A stretch of DNA of 60,380 nt from Bacteroidota bacterium (lineage in GTDB: Bacteria; Bacteroidota; Bacteroidia; Chitinophagales; Chitinophagaceae), in NCBI GenBank assembly GCA_005883765.1, contig VBAQ01000154.1, positions 1 through 60,380 on the forward strand, read 5' to 3'. Of this stretch, positions 17,760-27,002 are shown one piece after another. The notes under the pieces were generated by a model. It worked only from the letters and a program-made list of their open reading frames with translations, had not been told where the DNA came from and ran no database searches. Numbering within the stretch: position 1 is the stretch's first letter; each line of letters begins with the position of its first letter. The position numbers were made by a program, and so were the translations under genes.

Positions 17760-19211
17760 ATGAAAATAGCTGTAGCTAAAGGAGACGGGATCGGCCCCGA
17801 AATTATGGAGGCAGTTCTAAAAATTTTTGAGGCGAACCGAGTGCCGCTGGAATACGAGTTCGTAGAAATGGGCAAGTGGGTTTTTGATAAAGGTTACAAC
17901 AATGGCATGACACCCGAAGCGAAGCAAACGATCGAAACGCTGGGCCTGCTTTTCAAAGGTCCCATGGAAACCCCGAAGGGCAAAGGAGTCAAGAGCATCA
18001 ATGTCACAGCGAGAAAAACCTGGAACACGTATGCCAATGAAAGAGTGTTTCAAACTTTACATGGCGTAGAAACAGTATTCAGCAAAGCGGGAATTCCCAT
18101 CAACATAACCGTTGTACGAGAAAATATTGAAGATACATATGGCGGCATCGAACACATGCTAACCCATGATGTGGCGCTAAGCCGAAGGTTTATCACACGA
18201 CCAGGAAGCTTGCAACTCATCCATTATGCTTTTGAATTGGCAAAACAAAAGAATGCACGACGGATCACTTGCGGTCACAAGGCAAATATTATGAAGATCA
18301 CTGACGGTTTATTCCTGGAATGTTTTTACGAAGTGGCAAAGGAATACCCGCAATTAAAGGCCGATGATGTCATTGTTGACGACTTGTGCATGAAGCTGGT
18401 AACAAGACCAGACCTTTTCGACGTTGTTGTTCTTACCAATTTGCAGGGAGATATTGTAAGCGACCTTTGCGCCGGACTGGTAGGAGGCCTGGGTTTTGCG
18501 CCCTCAGCAAACATTGGTGACCACATTTCCATTTTTGAGGCTGTGCACGGCACTGCTCCAGATATTGCCGGAAAAAATATTGCGAACCCGACCGCACTTT
18601 TATTGAGTGGCATTTCTATGTTACGGCACGTTGGGCTGACAGAAAATGCAGCGATCATTGAAAATGCCTTATTGTACACGTTGGAAACCGGTGTTCACAC
18701 CGGAGATTTTGGCGACAAAACAAAACCGTCAGTAAACACAACTCAATTTGCGGAAGCTATTATCAGCAATTTTGGAAAACAACCTCAATCAAATGCAAAA
18801 AAAGTAATTCCCAACATGCCGGGCACGCCTGCTCCATTCAAATTGGAAAAAAATCCGATGATGATTTCAAAGGAAATAGTGAACGAAAAAATCGTTGGGG
18901 TCGATCTTTTTATTGAAAGTGGCGAACAACCTGACGCAATTGCACAAAAGTGTCAACGACATGCGGGGGTAAAATTCAAGTTGGTGAATATCAGCAACCG
19001 GGGAACACAAGTCTGGCCGACCGGTTCCGTCTACACAAATCTCGTCAACCAGTATAATGTTCGATTTGAAAGCTTAGATGATGAAGAGTTGAATCAGCAT
19101 GATGTAATTGGCCTCTATGTAAGCATGAGCGGCAACTTTAAAATTTGCTCTCTTGAGCTGCTGAATATGTGGGGTGATAAGAGAGGTTACAGTCTTGCGC
19201 AGGGCCAGTAG
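17760..19211 (+). CDS. icd: NADP-dependent isocitrate dehydrogenase, Thermus-type
   Basis: TCA-cycle enzyme that oxidatively decarboxylates isocitrate to 2-oxoglutarate. At 483 residues it is longer than E. coli Icd because of an extra C-terminal domain (about residues 365-483), as in the Thermus thermophilus enzyme. The isopropylmalate/isocitrate dehydrogenase core is clear: GDGIGPEIMEAVLKI at 9-23, VVRENIEDTYGGIEH, NLQGDIVSDLCAGLVGGLG with the metal aspartates, and EAVHGTAPDIAGKNIANPTA. It is monocistronic; no good terminator was seen downstream. Confidence 0.94.
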   Translation: MKIAVAKGDGIGPEIMEAVLKIFEANRVPLEYEFVEMGKWVFDKGYNNGMTPEAKQTIETLGLLFKGPMETPKGKGVKSINVTARKTWNTYANERVFQTLHGVETVFSKAGIPINITVVRENIEDTYGGIEHMLTHDVALSRRFITRPGSLQLIHYAFELAKQKNARRITCGHKANIMKITDGLFLECFYEVAKEYPQLKADDVIVDDLCMKLVTRPDLFDVVVLTNLQGDIVSDLCAGLVGGLGFAPSANIGDHISIFEAVHGTAPDIAGKNIANPTALLLSGISMLRHVGLTENAAIIENALLYTLETGVHTGDFGDKTKPSVNTTQFAEAIISNFGKQPQSNAKKVIPNMPGTPAPFKLEKNPMMISKEIVNEKIVGVDLFIESGEQPDAIAQKCQRHAGVKFKLVNISNRGTQVWPTGSVYTNLVNQYNVRFESLDDEELNQHDVIGLYVSMSGNFKICSLELLNMWGDKRGYSLAQGQ

Positions 19212-19516
19212 CTGGTTTTAAGTCGCGTTATTAAATATTTTGGCCTCTTCCCGGCACTTCTCTTCTCCACAATTATATTCTTCGGTGTTGTGTTGATCCG
19301 CCTTTCTGAACTAGCGGTACATACTTAGACTCCTATTTTCCGTTTGCACTCAACGTGCGTCAACATCGCCCTTGACAATAGTCAGCTACAAATTTGACTA
19401 CGCTCATATTGCAAGAATTGCTTCGCGTCAAAGTCAGTGCAAACTTTGATAACTCTCATTACGCATTTTGATACAGGTCATCAACCACGCGTTTGTTGAA
19501 AAACTTCAATTTGTTT
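19212..19516. other. Gene-free stretch, about 300 bases
   Basis: No convincing coding frame, tRNA or strong hairpin was seen on either strand. A few short direct words recur loosely, such as GCGTCAA and GTGCAAACT-like pieces, but they do not make an ordered repeat. It may hold the promoter of the YceI-like gene. Confidence 0.4.
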
Positions 19517-19610
19517 ATGCGGGCAATCCTCTTCATAATCGGCATCTTGTTTTTTTTTAAATGTCGCTTTTATAAAAAAAAGTGTTCCGAATTATTCACT
19601 TGCAAGATGG
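19517..19610 (+). other. Displaced signal-peptide segment of the YceI-like gene
   Basis: From ATG 19517 the frame reads MRAILFIIGILFFFK, an excellent signal peptide start, then runs into nonsense and a TAG. The next frame is open from 19539 and reads NVAFIKKSVPNYSLARWVVEK directly into the YceI-like protein. The two frames meet in a run of nine T (19550-19558). One T fewer would join them. Confidence 0.6.
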
Positions 19611-20123
19611 GTGGTCGAAAAGAATAGCTCTCTCAATATTCAGGGCCAAACAAATATCAACAGTTTCCAGTGCGACGTAACGGAATACCTGAAACCCGAC
19701 ACCCCAGTTTATATAAAGAACGATGCGACAAAAAAATTGAGTTTCACCAATAGCTGTCCCAGTATTGATGTTAAAAGATTCGATTGCCATAACAGGTATA
19801 TAACTGAGGATTTCAGGTCTGCGTTAAAAGCAGATGAAAATCCTGATCTTAAGATTGTTTTTCTTACGACTGATCAATTTTCAAACGTTTCAACGGGCGT
19901 GGTTGTGAAGGGAATTGTTGATATTGAATTGGCTCATGTAATAAAGAGAGCAGAAATTGAATATGCTGTGAAAACTTTGCAGGGCAATCGGATCCAGATG
20001 AACGGTAGCCACATTTTTTCATTTTCTGATTTTAAATTAAAAGCTCCCAGGAAGCTGGCCAGTTTGATCCGTACAAGGGATGAGATTAAAGTAAATTTCC
20101 AACTGTTTTTTAAGACTATCTAG
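19611..20123 (+). CDS. YceI-like protein, probable frameshifted 5' end
   Basis: 170 residues if begun at the GTG at 19611, but this start falls inside the domain: the frame stays open upstream and includes SLARWVVEKNSSLNIQGQTNINSFQC, the normal beginning of YceI-like domains (quoted key parts: W, LxIxGxTNI, FxC). The rest, EDFRSALKADENP and GVVVKGIVDIELA, fits the lipid-binding YceI beta-barrel family common in Bacteroidota. The proper protein would begin with a signal peptide at 19517 in another frame, so the gene is either damaged, subject to slippage at the T9 run, or affected by a sequence error. Confidence 0.6.
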   Translation: MVEKNSSLNIQGQTNINSFQCDVTEYLKPDTPVYIKNDATKKLSFTNSCPSIDVKRFDCHNRYITEDFRSALKADENPDLKIVFLTTDQFSNVSTGVVVKGIVDIELAHVIKRAEIEYAVKTLQGNRIQMNGSHIFSFSDFKLKAPRKLASLIRTRDEIKVNFQLFFKTI

Positions 20124-20150
20124 TCGAACCTCGATAAAAATTCTATTTAT

Positions 20151-20294
20151 ATGAATTCATTTCAAAATAATATCTTAGAATCCACAAGGAACTTAAAAAC
20201 GGGAAAAGTTTTTATCGCATGGCTGACCGCGGGGTTTTTAATGTTACTTCTCGGTCTTGGCATGACATACTATGGCTCACTTTTAGCGCCATAG
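20151..20294 (+). CDS. Small membrane protein ORF, likely truncated
   Basis: ATG 20151 opens 47 codons: a polar start (MNSFQNNILESTRNLKTGK) and one long hydrophobic segment, residues 19-45 (IAWLTAGFLMLLLGLGMTYYG). It lies 27 bases after the YceI-like stop and probably shares its transcript. The neighbouring frame immediately after it also reads like membrane protein (see next entry), so the present stop may be due to another frameshift. I do not recognise the family. Confidence 0.4.
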   Translation: MNSFQNNILESTRNLKTGKVFIAWLTAGFLMLLLGLGMTYYGSLLAP

Positions 20295-20386
20295 ATGTTT
20301 CTTTTAAAATGACGCTGACCTGGTTTATCTATGGAATTTTCCAAGCATTTGCCGCAGGAGTTGTTTTTGCAAAACTCAATCCTTAA
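20295..20386 (+). pseudogene. Possible out-of-frame C-terminal part of the membrane protein
   Basis: In a different frame from the 47-residue ORF, the sequence reads FSAIDVSFKMTLTW, then FIYGIFQAFAAGVVFAKLNP and a stop at 20384-20386. The composition is that of the C-terminal helix of a small membrane protein. There is no separate signal for a new start except ATG 20309 (26 codons). Best explained as the tail of the preceding gene after a frameshift or internal deletion; this is inference. Confidence 0.35.
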
Positions 20387-20475
20387 TAATCTAATTCGCG
20401 TGCGAAAACAAGAGAAAGTTAGACTGAGCACTCCAAATCACAGGTGCTGTTATGCGCAACAAGATTTGTTGTGCG

Positions 20476-20817
20476 TTATACCGTTCTTGCCTGGGAATAA
20501 GCGTGATTTTTAAGCCACTGGAGCACCTTTTCTCTTTGATCGCCCTGAACTATAATTTCACCGTCTTTTGCCGACCCACCTGTACCGCAAAAAGTTTTTA
20601 ATTTTTTCCCCAACTCCTCAAGGTCTTCTTGTTTGCCCAGGAATCCTTCTATTAAGGTTACTGCTTTACCTCCCCGGTGTCTTGTATCCAGCCTAACCTT
20701 TAACTTTTGCTGGGCCGGTGATAAGGTTTCAATGTTCTCATGTTCCTGCTCGAATTGGAAAGCAGGATCTGTACTATAAACAAAACCACGCTTATCAGGT
20801 CTGTTCTTCTTGCTCAT
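20476..20817 (-). CDS. SUI1/eIF1-like translation factor (YciH family)
   Basis: 113 residues. The SUI1 fold is recognisable in the second half: [49 protein letters not shown] and a closing helix ([11 protein letters not shown]). In E. coli YciH discriminates against aberrant initiation complexes, and a similar cytosolic role is likely. It lies 21 bases downstream of nadC and is probably cotranscribed. Confidence 0.9.
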   Translation of the reverse strand: MSKKNRPDKRGFVYSTDPAFQFEQEHENIETLSPAQQKLKVRLDTRHRGGKAVTLIEGFLGKQEDLEELGKKLKTFCGTGGSAKDGEIIVQGDQREKVLQWLKNHAYSQARTV

Positions 20818-20838
20818 GACTTTTTTCGCTCTGAGTAT

Positions 20839-21705
20839 TTAGTTTTTACTTATCATGGCTTTCAGGCTCAAATCTAAGTTTTGTGCCTGGTGAATCAATC
20901 CGCCCACGCTTATATAATCAACACCTGCTTTTGCGTACTGTTCAATGTTATTAAGATTGATCCCCCCACTCGCTTCGGTTTCAAACCTTCGATTAATTAT
21001 TGCCATCGCTTCGGCAATTTGCTCCGGCAAAAAATTATCCAGCATGATGCGAAAGACTTTATCTTTTCCCACTTCCACAATTTTTTTTACGTCCTCAATT
21101 GACCTGGCCTCAATTTCGATCTTCAAATTTGGTTTATATCCCTGCACATAATCATAAGCCCTCTGAATTGTTTTTTCCAACCCTCCGCAATAATCAATGT
21201 GGTTATCTTTCAGCATGATCATGTCGAACAAACCAAAACGGTGATTCATACCACCTCCGATGCGCACTGCTTCCTTCTCAAGCAATCTGAAATTAGGCGT
21301 TGTTTTTCTTGTATCTAAAATTTTTGTCTTATAGCCCCACAGTTTATTTGTGTATAATCTGGTTAAGCTCGCGATTCCACTCATCCGTTGCATACAGTTT
21401 AGTAGCAACCTTTCGCACTTTAAAATAGTATGTACCGACGCTTGTACTTCAAAAGCAATTTCACCGGCCGTGATCTCATCGCCGTCGTTCTTAAACGCAG
21501 TAAATTTTGATGAAGGTTCTTTGTAAAGGAAGATCTCACGAGCTACGTCCAATCCCGCTAACACACCGTCTTGCTTTATTTTTAAAACAGCCTTACCTTT
21601 CGCGTCGGCGGGAATGGATGATAATGTAGAGTGATCACCATCTCCCAGGTCTTCTTTTAATGCAGCATTGATCAACTGGTGTAATTGCTCGCTATAACTC
21701 TCCAT
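20839..21705 (-). CDS. nadC: Nicotinate-nucleotide pyrophosphorylase (carboxylating)
   Basis: Quinolinate phosphoribosyltransferase of de novo NAD synthesis: quinolinate plus PRPP gives nicotinate mononucleotide, CO2 and PPi. 288 residues, the usual length. Family motifs: EDLGDGDHSTL near 19-29, LNCMQRMSGIAS, ILDTRKTTPNFRLLEKEAVRIGGG (Arg/Lys residues binding substrate phosphate) and MLKDNHI. The SUI1-like gene follows; a DUF4783 gene precedes it, separated by a good terminator, so nadC must have its own promoter or depend on readthrough. Confidence 0.95.
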   Translation of the reverse strand: MESYSEQLHQLINAALKEDLGDGDHSTLSSIPADAKGKAVLKIKQDGVLAGLDVAREIFLYKEPSSKFTAFKNDGDEITAGEIAFEVQASVHTILKCERLLLNCMQRMSGIASLTRLYTNKLWGYKTKILDTRKTTPNFRLLEKEAVRIGGGMNHRFGLFDMIMLKDNHIDYCGGLEKTIQRAYDYVQGYKPNLKIEIEARSIEDVKKIVEVGKDKVFRIMLDNFLPEQIAEAMAIINRRFETEASGGINLNNIEQYAKAGVDYISVGGLIHQAQNLDLSLKAMISKN

Positions 21706-21711
21706 TTCAGC

Positions 21712-21743
21712 AAAAATAAAAAGCCTTCCTCATTCAGGAAGGC
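21712..21743 (-). terminator. Intrinsic terminator after the DUF4783 gene
   Basis: On the minus strand an 8-bp perfect stem GCCTTCCT / AGGAAGGC (21736-21743 and 21723-21730) with a 5-base loop is followed by TTTTTATTTTT. It lies 26 bases after the DUF4783 stop and just before the nadC start. Confidence 0.85.
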
Positions 21744-21768
21744 CTCAATAATTCATTTATTCCAAAAC

Positions 21769-22176
21769 CTATTCGACTGATTGAAAGCGAATCGCCTTGA
21801 TGTAGTCTTTTCCTGTTTTTGTCTTCATGAAAACTGTGGTACGATAGTTACCGGATTTTGTCTGCAACGTTCCTACGCAATATTGACCACCATTCTGATC
21901 TCCCTTGTGTTTTACTTCAAATGATTTCACTTCATTGTTGTCAAAAAAATCTTTAAGAACGAGGATAGCTTGTGCCTTACTGTAATTATTACTTTTATCC
22001 GGTAAACTGATCTCGACATTATCATCCATATACTTACCCAGTTCGCTCGCTTTACCATCCTTAAGGGCCCCAATCACTTCATCCAGGTTTGTACCCTGAT
22101 TAGTGAATGAAAGCACCCCGGTTGCTATCGTGGCCAGGCTTAGAAAAACTGTTAGTGTAGAAATTATTTTTTTCAT
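21769..22176 (-). CDS. DUF4783 family secreted protein
   Basis: 135 residues from the ATG at 22176, which opens a signal peptide MKKIISTLTVFLSLATIATG; an upstream in-frame ATG at 22221 would precede it with 15 polar residues. The mature domain, NLDEVIGALKDGKASELGKYM then VEISLPDKSNNYSKAQA and a beta-sheet tail, has the NTF2-like DUF4783 pattern known in Bacteroidota, often adjacent to nadC. Function unknown. A clean terminator follows. Confidence 0.85.
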   Translation of the reverse strand: MKKIISTLTVFLSLATIATGVLSFTNQGTNLDEVIGALKDGKASELGKYMDDNVEISLPDKSNNYSKAQAILVLKDFFDNNEVKSFEVKHKGDQNGGQYCVGTLQTKSGNYRTTVFMKTKTGKDYIKAIRFQSVE

Positions 22177-22371
22177 ATAGAATTTTGTTTTCGCACTGCT
22201 CTGGAACGAAAAATGTGCCATAGTGTATTGGATTTTTTAATGGGATACTAAAATAGTAAAAAGCACAGGGTTTTCATAGAATAACCGCTAATTCGCCAAA
22301 TAAAGTAGTTTTACAACGCACATTTCTTAAAATAGGGTGAAATTATACTGATCAATAAATTTTAAGCTTAA

Positions 22372-23931
22372 ATGAACAACAAAAAAGTTATCCTGATCAT
22401 AATGGACGGCTGGGGAATAGGAAAAGTTGCTTCTGCTGACGCAATTCAGCACGCAAAAACACCATTTGTAAGCTCATTGTACACTCAATATCCTAACACT
22501 ACTTTAACTACTTGCGGTGAGGCCGTGGGCCTGCCAGCGGGACAGATGGGTAACTCCGAAGTCGGACACCTGAATCTGGGTGCTGGAAGGATTGTTTACC
22601 AGGAATTACAAAGAATTAATGTAGCGGTCAGGGATGGTTCATTTGCGAAAAATGAAAATCTCCTTAGGGCAATCCGTCAGGCGAAAAAAAATCAAAAGGC
22701 GTTGCATCTTCTTGGCCTGGTTAGCGATGGAGGTGTTCACTCACACATCAATCACCTAAAGGCGATTGTTGATGTTTGTAAAAGTGAAAGCCTTGACAAT
22801 GTTTTTATTCATGCCTTCATGGATGGACGAGATACAGATCCCAAAAGCGGATTGAGATTCATAAAGGATCTACAATCTCACCTGGACAAAACAGTTGGCA
22901 AAATCGCCACGGTAAGCGGCAGATACTACGCGATGGACAGAGACAAACGTTGGGAGAGAGTTAAGCTTGCCTATGATGCTTTAGTAAATGGTCAGGGCGA
23001 AAAGGCGGAAGATGCAATCCAGGCTATTGACAATTCTTACAAAAAAAACATCACAGATGAATTCATAAAACCCGTCGTAGTTGTAGACGCTTCACATCAA
23101 CCTGTTGCGAAAATAAAAGACGGCGACTCTGTGATCTGCTTCAATTTCAGAACGGACCGATGCCGTGAAATAACACAAGTACTGACGCAAATCGACCTTC
23201 CTGATTTTGGAATGAAAAAATTATCGGTGGATTATACTACGATGACGGAGTACGACCGTTCTTTTAAGAATATTCACATCATTTTTAGCAACGACAATTT
23301 GAAAAATACACTGGGCGAGGTTTTGGAGCAACACCACCTCAGGCAGATCAGGATCGCCGAAACCGAAAAATATCCTCACGTTACTTTCTTTTTCAGCGGC
23401 GGGAGAGAAATTCCGTTTGAAGGAGAAAAAAGAATTCTGATTCCTTCGCCAAAAGTTGCCACTTATGACCTGAAACCTGAGATGAGTGCTTACGAAGTTA
23501 CTGATGCACTCCTACCAGAGATCGCGAATGAAACGGCCGATTTTATTTGTCTCAATTACGCAAATGCGGATATGGTGGGACACACCGGCGTTTGGGAGGC
23601 AGCCATCAAGGCGGTTGAAACAGTGGATCGTTGTGTTGAAAGAGTTGTAACGGCCGGGTTGGAAAATGGTTACACTACTTTTCTCACCGCTGATCATGGC
23701 AACTCAGATTATATGATAAATGAAGATGGTACACCCAATACGGCTCACACTTTGAATCCTGTTCCTTTTTTTATAATTGATGCTGACTGGACGGGAAAAA
23801 TCAATCCGGGTAAATTGGCAGACATTGCACCCACCATTCTTACTGTAATGGATATCCAGATTCCAAAGGAAATGACAGGAGAAATTTTAATTGATAAGGT
23901 TTACTTTAGCCAAAAGGTCAGCAATGTTTAA
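22372..23931 (+). CDS. gpmI: 2,3-bisphosphoglycerate-independent phosphoglycerate mutase
   Basis: Glycolytic enzyme interconverting 3- and 2-phosphoglycerate, 519 residues, two-Mn2+ alkaline-phosphatase fold. D12 in IIMDGWGIG and the phosphorylated nucleophile S62 in MGNSEVGHLNLGAGR are intact, as are HAFMDGRDTDPKSG, FNFRTDRCRE, ANADMVGHTG and LTADHGNSD near 450. The next gene starts inside its final codons (ATG at 23924), so translation of the two may be coupled. Confidence 0.97.
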   Translation: MNNKKVILIIMDGWGIGKVASADAIQHAKTPFVSSLYTQYPNTTLTTCGEAVGLPAGQMGNSEVGHLNLGAGRIVYQELQRINVAVRDGSFAKNENLLRAIRQAKKNQKALHLLGLVSDGGVHSHINHLKAIVDVCKSESLDNVFIHAFMDGRDTDPKSGLRFIKDLQSHLDKTVGKIATVSGRYYAMDRDKRWERVKLAYDALVNGQGEKAEDAIQAIDNSYKKNITDEFIKPVVVVDASHQPVAKIKDGDSVICFNFRTDRCREITQVLTQIDLPDFGMKKLSVDYTTMTEYDRSFKNIHIIFSNDNLKNTLGEVLEQHHLRQIRIAETEKYPHVTFFFSGGREIPFEGEKRILIPSPKVATYDLKPEMSAYEVTDALLPEIANETADFICLNYANADMVGHTGVWEAAIKAVETVDRCVERVVTAGLENGYTTFLTADHGNSDYMINEDGTPNTAHTLNPVPFFIIDADWTGKINPGKLADIAPTILTVMDIQIPKEMTGEILIDKVYFSQKVSNV

Positions 23932-24427
23932 AAAAATCCTGGTTGTATTGTTGGTGATTTTGATCATTATTCAATTTATTCACCCTGCAAGAAATATTTC
24001 AAAAGCTGAACAACCTAACAATATCTCGAAAGCATATAGTGTTCCCGACAGTGTAAGAACCATTTTGAATAAGGCGTGTATGGACTGCCACAGTAACAAC
24101 ACCCGCTATCTATGGTACTTTAAAATTCAACCTGTGGATTGGTGGCTTACACATCATGTTAACGACGGTAAAGAAGAATTAAACTTTGATGAATATCTCA
24201 ATAGACCGATCCGGTATCAATATAACAAATTGGAAGACGCAGAAAAAGAAGTGAAAGAGGGTGACATGCCATTGGATTCATATACCTGGATTCATAAGGA
24301 TGCCATATTGAGTGAACAGGAGAAGAAGACATTTATTAATTGGGCGGAATCTGTCAGAAGTGAAATAAAGGCGAAGTATCCGCCGGATAGTTTAAAGAGA
24401 CCTCGGCGACCTCAACAAAAACCTTAG
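23924..24427 (+). CDS. Haem-binding-domain protein with CxxCH motif
   Basis: 167 residues. An N-terminal hydrophobic anchor or signal (residues 3-19) is followed by a domain with a single c-type haem motif CMDCH (C52, C55, H56) in the context KACMDCHSNNTRYLWYF, and WWLTHHVNDGK downstream. This is the pattern of the 'haem-binding domain' family (PF14376) found in Bacteroidota. The protein would be periplasmic and membrane-anchored. It overlaps gpmI by 8 bases and sits upstream of a TonB receptor set, so it may be part of either an electron-transfer or a haem/metal function. Confidence 0.82.
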   Translation: MFKKILVVLLVILIIIQFIHPARNISKAEQPNNISKAYSVPDSVRTILNKACMDCHSNNTRYLWYFKIQPVDWWLTHHVNDGKEELNFDEYLNRPIRYQYNKLEDAEKEVKEGDMPLDSYTWIHKDAILSEQEKKTFINWAESVRSEIKAKYPPDSLKRPRRPQQKP

Positions 24428-24431
24428 TGCC

Positions 24432-24923
24432 GTGCACGTGACCCGAAAAACGATATCATTTTTATTTCTTTTGGTAATGTTATTGCCGTTATCGTTTTGC
24501 ATTCTGAGTAAAATAAAACAGTCGCAATTAAAAGACCAGGCGAGAGAAAGACTCGAAAAATATTTTTTGAAGAAAGTTACTTTAACCATTAATCAGTTTA
24601 CATGGACAGAACCAGGAAAAGAAATAAGTATAGACGGCAACTTATTTGATGTAAAATATTTTTCACTAAAAGAGGACAAATTCGTTTTCACGGGTTTGTT
24701 CGACAAAGAAGAAACTTCTCTGAAGAAATTTGATAACAATTGGCAAAATAACCAGCAAGAAAAACTGCTGACAGAACTTTTCCAGGTTTTACAGTCAGTA
24801 TTTTACAATTCAAAACTGGAGACAAACTTTTATCAAAAGGCCCCCAGGCATTACCTTATTCTTACTCCAGATAGACTTTCTTTCCTGCCAAAAAAAATTA
24901 TTACTCCTCCCCCAAAAGCTTAG
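24432..24923 (+). CDS. Exported protein of unknown function before TonB receptor
   Basis: 163 residues starting at GTG 24432 (GTG 24438 is an alternative). An N-terminal hydrophobic segment (residues 8-24) serves as signal or anchor. The rest is charged and lysine-rich, with TLTINQFTWTEPGKEISIDGN and FSLKEDKFVFTGLFDKEE, and a proline-rich end (ITPPPKA). I do not recognise the family, but small exported proteins of this sort occur just upstream of Bacteroidota TonB receptors. It begins 4 bases after the previous stop and is followed by the receptor 42 bases on. Confidence 0.7.
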   Translation: MHVTRKTISFLFLLVMLLPLSFCILSKIKQSQLKDQARERLEKYFLKKVTLTINQFTWTEPGKEISIDGNLFDVKYFSLKEDKFVFTGLFDKEETSLKKFDNNWQNNQQEKLLTELFQVLQSVFYNSKLETNFYQKAPRHYLILTPDRLSFLPKKIITPPPKA

Positions 24924-24965
24924 ACGTCCAATCTTTCAAAAAAAACTTAAGCTCAATTTTCGACA

Positions 24966-27002
24966 ATGTATTATCGTCTTGCATGTCTGACATGCTTGTT
25001 TGTGTTAGCTTTTAAACCGGGTGCAGCGCAGGAAACTGATACCATTCCTGTGCTAAAGGAAGTTGTTGTCTCCTGGATCCGCTCTTCCTCAGCGAACGAA
25101 ACCAGCCTCAATATCCATTCTATATCCGTGCAAAAAATGCGGCAGGCGGGGGCATTGAATATTGCAGACGCCTTATCAAAACTGCCTGGCATCAGTCAAC
25201 TCAATACGGGTCCTGCTATTTCGAAGCCAGTAATTCGCGGTCTCTATGGCAACAGAGTTCTAGCTGTGTTGTCAGGATTAAAATTTGACAACCAGCAATG
25301 GCAGGATGAGCATGGCCTTGGATTGAACGATGTGGGCATAGATCGTGTAGAGGTCATCAAGGGACCTGTAGCATTGTTATACGGATCGGAAGCAATTGGT
25401 GGCATTCTGAATATTATTGAAGAAGCGCAAAACGAACCCGGCAAAAAATCGGGCGATGTGAACATTGGCTTATTTTCCAACACATATGGACTTTCGCTGG
25501 ATGCCGGTTTCAAATCCGCAACCGAAAAAAAGAATTGGGGGCTGAGAATTGGCTTCAATTCAAATGCGGATTATTCTGATGGCGACAATCACCGAATTCA
25601 AAACAGCAGGTTCGCAGGCTATTATTTGAAAGGATCATATGGATTTATGAAAAATAATTGGACGAGCCAAAATCATTTTACCAGTTCGCTCGACAATTTT
25701 GGATTTATTACGGCCGACAATTCCAATAGCTTTTTGAATGATGGACGATTGAGCCGCAGTATGCAAGGGCCACATCATACTGTATGGCTGAACATACTGT
25801 CTTCGCAAAATAAAATTCAATTGGCAAATTCAAATTTGGATGTGAACGTTGGCCTGCAATCCAATTTGCGTTTAGAAGACGAAGGTGGCAATAAGATAAG
25901 CCTTAATATGCTTCTTACAAGTCTTCTTTGGCGCATATTATGGAATAAGCAACTAAACGCAAATACGGAGTTGATACTCGCTAATAACTCGCAGTTTGAA
26001 AACAATACCAACTATGGCTCTCGTATTATTATTCCTGATGCAAACATGGTAGAGAGTGGGCTTTCCAGTTTTATTAAAAGCAAAAAGAAAAAGATAATTT
26101 TTGAGTACGGAGCCGGCTTTTCCGTGAGGAGTATCCATACATTTTTAACTGCCGGCGTTAATACACCCGATAAATCAATTCATCCTTTTAATAAAACTCT
26201 TCCAAGCGTTAATGGCTCGGTAGGTTTTGCATGGAATCCAAACAAAAATTGGAATGTAAAAACCAATATTGGTAGCGGGTTTCGCTCGGGGAACCTGGCC
26301 GAGCTATCCTCTGATGGTTTGCATGAAGGAACGCTGCGATATGAAATTGGTGACCCCGCCCTGAAAATTGAACAGAATTTCAACGGCGAACTTTCGCTTA
26401 CCTATTTCTCAAAATATCTTGAGTTCTCAGCATCCGGTTATGTAAACGATTTTTTGAATTATATCTACCTCGCGCCAACCGGCACTCAATATCTGGGGTT
26501 TGATGTATTCAGATACAAACAATTTGATGCAAATCTGTATGGCACCGAAGCGATGCTTGGCCTCCATTTTCCGTTTTTTGAAAGATTGAAATGGGAAACA
26601 AATTTTTCGATCGTCACCGGCAAATTAACAGATGGCACTCGTCTTCCTTTCATTCCCCCCGCTAAATGGACGCATGAACTAAGATTGAAATGCGGAAACG
26701 GTGCCAAAGTCAAAAACATTTTAGCATTTGCAATCATGGACCACCATTTTCCACAAGAGCATCCGGCTCAATTTGAAACCTCAACTGATGCCTACTGGCT
26801 TCTAAACGCTGGGGCGAGTGCGGATTTGCAAACTAAGTATAATGTCATCACATTCACCCTGACCGCTAATAATTTGCTAAACAAAAATTATTACGATCAT
26901 TTATCCAGATTTAAAGACTATGGTATTCACAACATAGGTAGAAACATCGTGGTACATGTAACGGTACCATTCCTTAACTCATTCAAAAAATCAAAATCAT
27001 GA
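24966..27002 (+). CDS. TonB-dependent outer membrane receptor
   Basis: 678 residues. Signal peptide ends near KPGAAQ. The plug domain begins with IPVLKEVVVS (TonB-box-like), then IADALSKLPGISQLNTGP, PVIRGLYGNRVLAVLSG and VEVIKGPVALLYGSEAIGGILNI, all standard. The barrel ends in HNIGRNIVVHVTVPF. It lacks an N-terminal carboxypeptidase-like domain, so it is a classic nutrient receptor for a metal complex or haem rather than a SusC type. The following lipoprotein starts inside its last codons (ATGA overlap), implying a joint function. Confidence 0.93.
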   Translation: MYYRLACLTCLFVLAFKPGAAQETDTIPVLKEVVVSWIRSSSANETSLNIHSISVQKMRQAGALNIADALSKLPGISQLNTGPAISKPVIRGLYGNRVLAVLSGLKFDNQQWQDEHGLGLNDVGIDRVEVIKGPVALLYGSEAIGGILNIIEEAQNEPGKKSGDVNIGLFSNTYGLSLDAGFKSATEKKNWGLRIGFNSNADYSDGDNHRIQNSRFAGYYLKGSYGFMKNNWTSQNHFTSSLDNFGFITADNSNSFLNDGRLSRSMQGPHHTVWLNILSSQNKIQLANSNLDVNVGLQSNLRLEDEGGNKISLNMLLTSLLWRILWNKQLNANTELILANNSQFENNTNYGSRIIIPDANMVESGLSSFIKSKKKKIIFEYGAGFSVRSIHTFLTAGVNTPDKSIHPFNKTLPSVNGSVGFAWNPNKNWNVKTNIGSGFRSGNLAELSSDGLHEGTLRYEIGDPALKIEQNFNGELSLTYFSKYLEFSASGYVNDFLNYIYLAPTGTQYLGFDVFRYKQFDANLYGTEAMLGLHFPFFERLKWETNFSIVTGKLTDGTRLPFIPPAKWTHELRLKCGNGAKVKNILAFAIMDHHFPQEHPAQFETSTDAYWLLNAGASADLQTKYNVITFTLTANNLLNKNYYDHLSRFKDYGIHNIGRNIVVHVTVPFLNSFKKSKS

